From: a virus
IMG/VR virus record: IMGVR_UViG_3300021963_000601
Coordinates: 1 to 25,282 of that record
Direction: 5' to 3' (one strand)
DNA: 25,282 bases
Positions within the stretch are counted from its first letter, which is position 1. Every line of letters begins with the position of its first letter. Shown piece by piece: positions 7,191 to 14,250 of the stretch. The position numbers and the translations under genes were made by a program. The notes below the pieces were generated by a model, which was given only the letters and a program-made list of their open reading frames with translations, was not told the origin of the DNA and searched no databases.

Positions 7191-7778
7191 TTATAGAGGA
7201 ATAGAGCCAACTGGTGTATCAATAGAAACATTAACTCCGAATCCAGAAGAAGCACCAGTGCCAGATGTGAAGAAGTTGTATGTAAACTCTACATCAAACT
7301 GCTCAATCGCATTTTGTTGCTCATAATCCAAACCGATAGCAGAGATTGATGTTGGGAATGCATCAACGAACTTATATGTTTTGATAATAGAACCAGAACG
7401 GTCTAGTTGGTGAACCTGTAAGTCTACTTGGTAGTCAGTTGGGTTTACCTTACCACGAGTACTGTCATAGTTCTGGATACCAGATTGCCACTGTTCTAGT
7501 GCATTACGGATACCGAAAGTAGTATCGTTGTAAATCGTAACAGTCCAAGGTGCGAAAGTACGCTCACCAGCAAAGTTTACTGGACGACCCTTGAATAATA
7601 CAGGGATAGTCTCAATAGTAGAAGCTGGTAGTTGGGCAGCTTTACACAAAAATTGTGCACGTTGTCCTGCTACTGCACCAAGAGTTACGAATGATGGGAA
7701 TGTCAGTTCAACACGGAACTGATTAGGGCGAGCACCGCCCCCAATCATTTGTGACTTAAAATCAGCAATATTTGCCAT
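7191..7778 (-). CDS. 19: Tail tube protein gp19
   Basis: A 195-aa homologue of T4 gp19 (163 aa), the subunit of the inner tail tube. It has the family series: RPNQFRVELTFPSF (about residues 17-30), FLCKAAQLPASTIETIPV (T4 has FQCKATALPAGIVEKIPV), NFAGERTFAPWTVTIYND, and the C-terminal FPTSISAIGLDYEQQNAIEQFDVEFTYNFF. It is about 30 residues longer than T4 gp19, mostly in a Gly/Ser-rich C-terminal tail after the last tube strand. GGAG lies 7 nt before the ATG and a late box 21 nt upstream. Confidence 0.96.
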   Translation of the reverse strand: MANIADFKSQMIGGGARPNQFRVELTFPSFVTLGAVAGQRAQFLCKAAQLPASTIETIPVLFKGRPVNFAGERTFAPWTVTIYNDTTFGIRNALEQWQSGIQNYDSTRGKVNPTDYQVDLQVHQLDRSGSIIKTYKFVDAFPTSISAIGLDYEQQNAIEQFDVEFTYNFFTSGTGASSGFGVNVSIDTPVGSIPL

Positions 7779-7799
7779 TTAATTCTCCTTTGTTCTTCT

Positions 7800-7807
7800 T
7801 ATTTATT
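7800..7807 (-). promoter_or_regulatory. Late-promoter box for gp19
   Basis: Minus-strand AATAAATA, seven of eight matches to T4 TATAAATA. With T4 spacing, +1 falls near 7794 and gives a 16-nt leader that still carries AAAGGAG. It sits in the short gap between sheath and tube genes. Confidence 0.75.
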
Positions 7808-7813
7808 CTCTAA

Positions 7814-9985
7814 TTACGCACCTAGCTCAGTGAAGCTAATGCTAGAACGAGCAGCCACGAAGTTCAGAGTAATAAAGTTGATAGAACGGTTTGGCTTGAC
7901 GAAGATGTCTGCAACAAATTGGTTGGAGTCAATGACTTGACCAGTGTTGTTAGACTCATCGCACTTAACAGCGAAATCTGTAATACCACGGCGACCTTGA
8001 ATGTCACGTAGGAATGGTTCGATCAAATTCTTGAACTGAGCACGTGTGAACGGATCGTTGAATTCGAACAGCTGGAACTTGGCAGCAGTAGCGATAGCCT
8101 TTTCCATAACGATGAACAGACGACGAACGTTGATACGATCGAAAGCACTTGGCTTAGCCAATAGAGTCTTGTCACCGAATAGAACAGTACCTTCACCTGG
8201 GAAGGAAACCACTGGGTTAACGCCAATCTTGTACAGAACATCACGGTCTGCTTTAGTTGGGTTGTGAGCCAATTTAACAACGTTCTTGATCTGACCACGG
8301 TTTAGACCAGATGGAGAGAACCATGGGTCATTAGTGTAATCAGTACGAGCACATAGACCAGCAGTATCACCGTTCAATGGGATCCAACGGTACTTGTCGT
8401 TGTAACGGTCGTACTGGTACTTGTAACCAGAGTCAAGCACAGCGTAAGAAGTGCTTGGTAGAGCGTTACGGTAAGCAACGATCTTGTCAGTAGCAGCAGA
8501 GCCAGTACCGATAACTGGGTCACCAGAAGATACATCTTGTGCAGATACAAACACAACGCAGTCTAGGCGAGATTCTGCAATACCGATAACGTAGTTAGCA
8601 ACAGTTGGAGAAGCCTTACCTACTGGAATTAAAGAAATGTCGTATTGCACATCGTCAGCAAATTGAGCGAACGCAGTCATTGTTTCACCGTCAGTAGCAG
8701 TCAAGCTATCAACACCACCACCTAGAGAGCGAGTAACCGCAGCACTCAAAGAAGAGAATGCTTTAGCTGCAGCTTGTGTACCCCAGTTAGCTGCAACAGC
8801 TGCTGGGTGATCCATCCAATAGATGTATTCAGAACCTGCGTTAATAGCGTCTTTGTAGTAGTTGTTAGTACCATCAGATTTCTTAGCATCAGATGCTTTA
8901 GAAACGAATGCAAATTTTTCTAGAACAGTTCCTGGAGTACCAGTCCATAGACCATCTTCGTCGATAACTACAACGTGTACTTCGTCGTTAGAACCATTAA
9001 CAGAAGCAGAGTATGTAGATGTGCTTGGGGCGCTATCGAAGTTAGCTTTGTATGCCCAAGTAGCAAATGTTGCAGAGTCAGCCATAGAAACTAACAAAGA
9101 GTTTCCTAGAGCACCTGGATAACGAGCAGCCCATTCACCAAACACACCAGCGCCGTTAGCGAAAGATGTTAGGTAATCTTGAGAGTTATTGATCTTAACA
9201 CCAGACACTGCAGCAGTTGCAGTTGCAGTCGCAGTAGTACCAGATGATGGAGCAGCGATAGTAACTGATGGAGCAGAAGTGTAACCAGAACCAGCGTTAG
9301 TGATAGTAAAACCAACAACGCTAGAACCAGAGATAGTTACAGTACCAGCAGTTGCGCCAGTACCAGTACCAGTAATGCTCACTGTTGGAGCAGAAGTGTA
9401 ACCAGAACCAGCATTAGTGATAGTGATACCAGTAACTGCACCACCTGCTATAGTGACTGTACCAGTAGCAGCAACACCACCTTGAGTTTGTGGATTGCTA
9501 AATGTGGCAGTAACAGTACCGCTATAACCAGATCCGCCAGAAGCGATAGTTACTGCAGTAACACCACCACCAGAAAGAACGGCAGTAGCAGTTGCTTGAG
9601 TACCGCCTGCATCTTGAGGGGCAGAAAGAGAAACTGCTGGGATGCTAGTGTAACCAGAACCAGCAACGTTAATTGCAATACTAGAAACGCTACCAGACTG
9701 AATAGCGACAGAATTTCTTGCTGCTGCGCTATCAGTACGGCTGATAAGCATACTGTTTGTGTAAGATAGGAAGTTAGCAGCAGTAAAGAATGCCTGAGCG
9801 TTAGCGTCAGATGGTTTACCGAAGATACGAACTAATTCATTCTCGGAAGTGACACTAGTAGGAGCCAAGACTGGACCCCACGCAAAAGGACCAGCGAAAG
9901 CGCCACGAGAGCTAGAAACAGCTGGAACGATTGCTGAAAAATCTTTTTCAACGACTGCAACGCCTGGAGATAGTTGGAAAGGCAT
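7814..9985 (-). CDS. 18: Contractile tail sheath protein gp18 with repeat insert
   Basis: A 723-aa sheath subunit (T4 gp18 has 659 aa). The N-terminus (LSPGVAVVEKDFSAIVPAVSSSRGAFAG, residues 5-32) and C-terminal half, with INVRRLFIVMEKAIATAAKFQLFEFND, FTRAQFKNLIEPFLRDIQGRRGITDFAVKCDESNNT and the end SFTELGA, are typical of the family and form the contractile core. Residues about 95-263 are an array of Gly/Ser/Thr-rich units, each with a GSGY motif (Tyr112, 154, 196, 235). The array replaces or enlarges the part that in T4 gp18 forms the outermost domain I. AGGAG lies about 8 nt before the ATG, and a late box plus a hairpin leader lie upstream. Confidence 0.96.
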   Translation of the reverse strand: MPFQLSPGVAVVEKDFSAIVPAVSSSRGAFAGPFAWGPVLAPTSVTSENELVRIFGKPSDANAQAFFTAANFLSYTNSMLISRTDSAAARNSVAIQSGSVSSIAINVAGSGYTSIPAVSLSAPQDAGGTQATATAVLSGGGVTAVTIASGGSGYSGTVTATFSNPQTQGGVAATGTVTIAGGAVTGITITNAGSGYTSAPTVSITGTGTGATAGTVTISGSSVVGFTITNAGSGYTSAPSVTIAAPSSGTTATATATAAVSGVKINNSQDYLTSFANGAGVFGEWAARYPGALGNSLLVSMADSATFATWAYKANFDSAPSTSTYSASVNGSNDEVHVVVIDEDGLWTGTPGTVLEKFAFVSKASDAKKSDGTNNYYKDAINAGSEYIYWMDHPAAVAANWGTQAAAKAFSSLSAAVTRSLGGGVDSLTATDGETMTAFAQFADDVQYDISLIPVGKASPTVANYVIGIAESRLDCVVFVSAQDVSSGDPVIGTGSAATDKIVAYRNALPSTSYAVLDSGYKYQYDRYNDKYRWIPLNGDTAGLCARTDYTNDPWFSPSGLNRGQIKNVVKLAHNPTKADRDVLYKIGVNPVVSFPGEGTVLFGDKTLLAKPSAFDRINVRRLFIVMEKAIATAAKFQLFEFNDPFTRAQFKNLIEPFLRDIQGRRGITDFAVKCDESNNTGQVIDSNQFVADIFVKPNRSINFITLNFVAARSSISFTELGA
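9197..9703 (-). repeat. GSGY repeat array inserted in tail sheath gene
   Basis: It encodes four units of about 39-42 residues with consensus (A/N)xGSGYtSxPxVsi followed by a Thr/Ala/Gly strand region. At the DNA level the last two units share a 38-bp stretch with one mismatch, at 9270-9307 and 9387-9424, 117 bp (39 codons) apart. This points to recent unit duplication. Confidence 0.85.
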
Positions 9986-10016
9986 TGTAATTCTCCTTAT
10001 TTGATAAGTTTTACTC

Positions 10017-10035
10017 TAGACAGGTTTTATGTCTA
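10017..10035 (-). promoter_or_regulatory. 5'-proximal hairpin in sheath mRNA leader
   Basis: On the minus strand TAGACA and TGTCTA pair as a 6-bp stem with a 7-nt loop (TAAAACC). The stem begins about 2 nt after the transcription start predicted from the late box at 10043-10050. There is no T run after it, so it is not a terminator. It may protect the 5' end of the sheath message. Confidence 0.4.
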
Positions 10036-10042
10036 CATATTT

Positions 10043-10050
10043 TATTTATG
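10043..10050 (-). promoter_or_regulatory. Late-promoter box for gp18
   Basis: Minus-strand CATAAATA, seven of eight matches to the T4 late consensus. Predicted +1 is near 10037, with a leader of about 52 nt containing a hairpin and the AAGGAG site of gp18. It lies between the terminase and sheath genes. Confidence 0.75.
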
Positions 10051-10065
10051 ATTTACAAGTTTTCA

Positions 10066-11640
10066 TTAGAAGTTTAATGGGGCAGCTTCCTGCCCGTCAT
10101 CATAAAACCCAAATGGAGTCAATTCTTCTTCGATAGCCTGAATTTTCTTTTCATACATAACTCGTCGAAGATCTACATTATTTAGCTCTTTGAAATACGG
10201 CTGGGTTGTTAGCCAACCGAATAGCACAAGAGGCATAACCAAGTCATCATGATATCCTTCATCCGCCTCATAAGAACCCTTCTTTTCGATAAAAGTAGAG
10301 ATTTCGGAGATGGTATCAGCATCACTAATAATCATCTTTTTCTCTTCAACCATAGACTTAAAGTTATGGCATCCGATTCTTTTAACACGTCTGTCTGTAT
10401 TAACACCTAAACGTGTCTTTCCTCCACCAAATCCACCACCGACTTGTTGACCAGTAGATGAACTATTAACCATTAGGATATTTTCATATTCTAATTCGGC
10501 GTGAAGGATATATGCAACCTGTTCACTGATATTAGTTTCGATCAGGACATAGGCTTCGTTGTATTCTTTTGCAACCTTGTGTATAACGTTAGGATACAAT
10601 AGTGGGCTAATCTCATTATTTCTATACTTAGCCACGATTCTGTAAGGCGTTTCTGTAATATCGACTACTTGGAACGCAGAGTGGTCGCCGCCAACACCCT
10701 TTGCAACGTCTGCGACTAAACAGTAAGTATGACCAGCTGATGGTCTAACATAAACATCCAATCCTTCTTTCTGATAGATTGTTGGGTCTATGGACATCTG
10801 AGCGATAGTGTCGGCGTTGATTAGGGTTAAGCTAGAACCCAAGAACTTACAAGCAACCTCTTGGTTGTACTTGAGTTCACCAAGCATAGCCTTTTGTTCT
10901 TCAGCCCACTTCTCATCACGACCTGGAATTTCCCAGTAAGGAATGAATAATGGGACGAATCCATTACGACCATTCTCAGCGTCATTCCAGAACTTCCAGA
11001 AATGGTTATAACCTAGTGGAGTTGAAGAAAGTAGAATCTTGGTTGTCTGTCCAGCAGAAATGGTTGGGTAAACAGAAGTAAAGAATTGCTCAGCTACGCC
11101 ATTTGGAATGATCGCAGCTTCGTCAACATACAATAAGTTAACAGACTTACCACGAATACCAGACGCAGAAGTTGCTGCAGTAAATACCTTAGAGCCGTTT
11201 TCCAATTCAATGTCACCCTTGTTCCAAGTAGTGACACCTTGTTGAAGCCATATAGGTAATGCTTCATACATAATCTGGTAACGATCTAAAACTTCTCGAG
11301 CAGCAGTAGCTTTGTTAGCTAAGATGGCTACGTTCTTATTTGGTTGGAATAAGGTATACCACAAGATATATGCCGCAGATGTAGTGGTTTTACCTTGTTG
11401 ACGCCCTTCCATAAGAATAACTCGACGGTTATTATGGATAACATCAATTTTCTTTTTCTGGCAGTCGTACAGTGCAAATTTAACTAAACCATGATCAAGA
11501 GAAACGATGTAGCAATAATTTTCAATAAAGTAAACTGGATCCTGTGAACACTTAATATATTCTTGGATCTGTTCTGGCGTGAAGCTAATCTGAACGCCAG
11601 CTGCTTTCAGGTTCGGGTTGTTATTATAAAACTCAGCCAT
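10066..11640 (-). CDS. 17: Terminase large subunit gp17
   Basis: A 524-aa DNA-packaging motor (T4 gp17 has 610 aa). The N-terminal ATPase has Walker A GRQQGKTTT (residues 79-87), Walker B LLYVDEAA (Asp173, Glu174) and the coupling motif SSTP (205-208). The C-terminal nuclease has the three acidic residues of the RNase H-like fold in VADVAKG (Asp311), IETN (Glu368) and HDD (Asp465/466), which line up with T4 D401, E458 and D542. It therefore looks complete and active. It is preceded directly by gp15 (stop TAA then ATG), with no clear ribosome site, so translation is probably coupled. T4 has the small subunit gp16 at this junction; here none is present. Confidence 0.97.
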   Translation of the reverse strand: MAEFYNNNPNLKAAGVQISFTPEQIQEYIKCSQDPVYFIENYCYIVSLDHGLVKFALYDCQKKKIDVIHNNRRVILMEGRQQGKTTTSAAYILWYTLFQPNKNVAILANKATAAREVLDRYQIMYEALPIWLQQGVTTWNKGDIELENGSKVFTAATSASGIRGKSVNLLYVDEAAIIPNGVAEQFFTSVYPTISAGQTTKILLSSTPLGYNHFWKFWNDAENGRNGFVPLFIPYWEIPGRDEKWAEEQKAMLGELKYNQEVACKFLGSSLTLINADTIAQMSIDPTIYQKEGLDVYVRPSAGHTYCLVADVAKGVGGDHSAFQVVDITETPYRIVAKYRNNEISPLLYPNVIHKVAKEYNEAYVLIETNISEQVAYILHAELEYENILMVNSSSTGQQVGGGFGGGKTRLGVNTDRRVKRIGCHNFKSMVEEKKMIISDADTISEISTFIEKKGSYEADEGYHDDLVMPLVLFGWLTTQPYFKELNNVDLRRVMYEKKIQAIEEELTPFGFYDDGQEAAPLNF

Positions 11641-12384
11641 TTAGAATGTGTCTAACCAATTCTCACTAGTTACTGTTACAGATTGAGTATCACCTTCAGC
11701 TGTATATACTCTATTTGGGTTTGAATAATCTTCGTTGTTGCCAACAGAAGCATTAACTTGGGTGATAACTCCCTGTCCAGATACTGGACCAAATAAATTC
11801 ATCTTCATAGTGAAGTTCAGTGTATGTGTAACGAATCTTCTTTCTTGGAAAGAACCGTCGTATTCGTCTTGAACTGACACTGCATTTAGAACGATAGGAA
11901 CATCAGTTTTAATACCTAGAGTGTCAATGGTATTTATAGTCAACGTATATTCTGGTGTGAATGTTGGCAGAATCTGCTCAAGAATCTGTAAACCATCTTC
12001 TTGAGTTTTTGTTAGAATGTACAAATTAACGCTAACATTATATGGCACTGGTGTGTAAACAGTAGACTGAATAGTCGATTCGCCAGATTTAATCTTCTGC
12101 ATACGGTTAGTCTTACGAGCAGAGTCGTATGCATAATCTGTTATTTCAAAAGACATTCTTGGAAGAGAAATCATTGTATGATTCTCTAGGGTTGGGTCAG
12201 AGTCCAAGCGAACTAACCATTTTTCTTTTGGAGCATATGCTAGTGGAACTTGTAATCTTTGTAAAGTTGTTCCATTAACAGAATCGCCCTGTTTACGATC
12301 AATATAAATGTCACTGAATAAACGACCAAACGCTACGATACCCTTTCGGATAGTGCCATGGTAATAAACACTTCCATTAAGCAT
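11641..12384 (-). CDS. 15: Tail terminator / sheath stabiliser gp15
   Basis: A 247-aa homologue of T4 gp15 (272 aa), the ring that caps the finished tail and joins it to the neck. Matching blocks are the N-terminus YYHGTIRKGIVAFGRLFSDIYIDR, VPLAYAPKEKW (T4 VPITYASKEHF), LPRMSFEITDYAYDSARKTNRM, YTPVPYNVSVNLYILTKTQEDGLQILEQILPTFTPEYT and RRFVTHTLNFTMKM. The Pro-rich tail of the T4 protein is absent. The ATG overlaps the end of gp14 by 8 nt, so translation is coupled. Confidence 0.93.
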   Translation of the reverse strand: MLNGSVYYHGTIRKGIVAFGRLFSDIYIDRKQGDSVNGTTLQRLQVPLAYAPKEKWLVRLDSDPTLENHTMISLPRMSFEITDYAYDSARKTNRMQKIKSGESTIQSTVYTPVPYNVSVNLYILTKTQEDGLQILEQILPTFTPEYTLTINTIDTLGIKTDVPIVLNAVSVQDEYDGSFQERRFVTHTLNFTMKMNLFGPVSGQGVITQVNASVGNNEDYSNPNRVYTAEGDTQSVTVTSENWLDTF

Positions 12385-13288
12385 TGTTTATTTCTCCGAA
12401 TGGATTAGAGTCGTCAAAATTAAGTACAGTTGAAGACTGTTGCTTGAATTTATTATTATCGCCGAATGAATCTGCTTTATCGATATTGATGTCAATAGCG
12501 CAAGTAGCAGCAGCACCACTACCAGTTGTACCAGTGATCACTATTGATGGTGTTGTTTGGTAACCAGATCCACCAGAAAGAAGGTTTATAGAAGTGACTT
12601 GTCCATTGTTAACAACAGCTTCAGCTAGTGCACCCCTACCAGTCGAACTAACAAATGTCACTGTTGGGGCATTAATATATCCACTTCCGTTAGATGTAAG
12701 ACTAATAGATTTAACTTCGCCAGTGTGGTTTCTAGTGGTGTTGGTATTGAAAGTTTTAAGAGTTTCAAACGCATCTACTGCAGCAATACCAGTATCAATA
12801 GCTTCAGAAGCATACTGGAATAGTTCTACTTGAAGTTTGTAGACGTATAGTTTACCTAACTGATAGAATGGATCCTGATGCTGAACAAACTTGATTTCAA
12901 ATAAACCCTTAGAAAGAGGGAAGTAGATTAAGTCGCCTTCATTTGGTCTATTTGGAACTGTAGTTACTCCATAACGACCAACAAATTGATCCCAGCGACG
13001 ACGAGCAACTACTAGAGTAGCAGACTGCTCCATCATCAAACCAAACTTTTGAATAAAGGCTCCTTGCCCACCGAACGAATCAACGTTCTCGAAATACATT
13101 TCGATAGGAAACGCAGACTTAAATTTACTTAGACGATCTTCACCAAGAATTTCATCTTTAGAAACTAATGTTCTTGGAATGTACATAACCTCTTGACCAT
13201 AGATTCGTAGAGATTCTATGATCAAGTCTTCGATTAGGTACTGTTCATTTCTAGTACCATGAGAAAAGTAAACATTAGTTGTAGTCAT
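12377..13288 (-). CDS. 14: Neck protein gp14 with GSGY insert
   Basis: A 303-aa homologue of T4 gp14 (256 aa), part of the neck between head and tail. Shared blocks are the N-terminal LIEDLIIESLRIYGQEVMYIPR (T4 LVAESIQMRGVECYYVPR), ILGEDRLSKFKSAF, EGDLIYFPLSKGLFEIKFV, QDPFYQLGKLYVYK and the C-terminal SNPFGE motif (T4 SSPFDND). Residues about 190-268 are an extra domain of two GSGY units (201-204 and 240-243, 39 residues apart), like those in the sheath. The ribosome site is weak (TGGG), and the start follows the gp13 stop directly, so translation may be coupled. Confidence 0.93.
   Translation of the reverse strand: MTTTNVYFSHGTRNEQYLIEDLIIESLRIYGQEVMYIPRTLVSKDEILGEDRLSKFKSAFPIEMYFENVDSFGGQGAFIQKFGLMMEQSATLVVARRRWDQFVGRYGVTTVPNRPNEGDLIYFPLSKGLFEIKFVQHQDPFYQLGKLYVYKLQVELFQYASEAIDTGIAAVDAFETLKTFNTNTTRNHTGEVKSISLTSNGSGYINAPTVTFVSSTGRGALAEAVVNNGQVTSINLLSGGSGYQTTPSIVITGTTGSGAAATCAIDINIDKADSFGDNNKFKQQSSTVLNFDDSNPFGEINNA
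12485..12721 (-). repeat. GSGY repeat pair inserted in neck gene
   Basis: It encodes two units of about 39 residues with NGSGYINAPTVTF and GGSGYQTTPSIVI. They have the same motif and period as the array in the sheath gene at 9197-9703. The insert lies just before the conserved C-terminal SNPFGE motif and explains most of the extra length relative to T4 gp14. Confidence 0.8.
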
Positions 13289-13289
13289 T

Positions 13290-14249
13290 TTAACCCATCA
13301 TAAAGTTTAATGGCGCAGACTTATTAGTTAGGTCTTCTTTTAGTTTAGAGATTTCTTCTACAGCTTCTTGGTATAAAGAATCACCATCAAGAATAACGCC
13401 ACCTGGAAGTTGAATACCTTTAAACTTTTTAATGTTAATAGCCCATTGACGTTTGAATAATGCGATCGTATAATCTTTTAACCAATTATCATTCCATACT
13501 TTAGACCATTCATTTGGATCCATGGCACGGTATCCTTTAATGATCATAAAGTCACCTAAGACCACGTTCTGTTTCCAGTTAATATCAAGATATAGACGAT
13601 CTTGTAATCTGTTATATCTAAAGCTGTCCTTACCATTCAAAGTGAAGTCCAACAAAGATAGATGATTCATAACAGTTTGGTAGTAGATGATAGACGTAGA
13701 AGTCAAATCATACAAGTCATTCAAACGTAGTTGATATTGTAAGTCGAAGATATTTCTAGAAGATGATGCAGATCCGATAGAAAGAACATCTGTCACACCG
13801 AACACGTGGTCTGGAATATTGATATACTTGTTGTCATATTCACGAAGTGTGAATGGTGTATTGCTGTCTAAAGTTGCTGTTATAGATGTACCAGCTAAGA
13901 CCTCACCGCCTTGAAATGTTCCTTTTACATCTCTAACCAACAACAGGTTACCAGTAGAAGTTCTATGGTCTTTTGTAACTGTTGCTTTGGCACCAGAAGA
14001 TAGACCAGTAACGATCTCTCCAATATTGAATGCAGCTGCATTATTCGTAGTTAGAGTCATTTCTGAAGCACGAATCTGTTGCTTCATATACATTTCTTCG
14101 ATACCATCATAGTGGTATAGACGCCAATAATCAATAGCTTCATCTAGGCGATCTTCTAGCTGATCATCGTCTACGTTAATTTCTACCACAGGAGCACCAA
14201 GTGCTCTCAGTGCATATTGTTTTAATTGTTCTCTTGAATTAACTGCCAT
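13290..14249 (-). CDS. 13: Neck protein gp13 with small beta insert
   Basis: A 319-aa homologue of T4 gp13 (309 aa), which with gp14 completes the neck after DNA packaging. Family features are the N-terminal REQLKQYALRALGAPVVEINV (T4 LKDVILRRLGAPIINVEL), a helix with IDYWRLYHYDGI, and the C-terminal WVKDYTIALFKRQWAINIKKF plus IQLPGGVILDGDSLYQEA (T4 MLPGGVTIDGQRLIEEA). Residues about 70-133 are extra and contain two half-repeats, GEIVTGLSSGAKATV and GEVLAGTSITATL. AGGAG lies 8 nt before the ATG. Confidence 0.94.
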   Translation of the reverse strand: MAVNSREQLKQYALRALGAPVVEINVDDDQLEDRLDEAIDYWRLYHYDGIEEMYMKQQIRASEMTLTTNNAAAFNIGEIVTGLSSGAKATVTKDHRTSTGNLLLVRDVKGTFQGGEVLAGTSITATLDSNTPFTLREYDNKYINIPDHVFGVTDVLSIGSASSSRNIFDLQYQLRLNDLYDLTSTSIIYYQTVMNHLSLLDFTLNGKDSFRYNRLQDRLYLDINWKQNVVLGDFMIIKGYRAMDPNEWSKVWNDNWLKDYTIALFKRQWAINIKKFKGIQLPGGVILDGDSLYQEAVEEISKLKEDLTNKSAPLNFMMG

Positions 14250-14250
14250 T

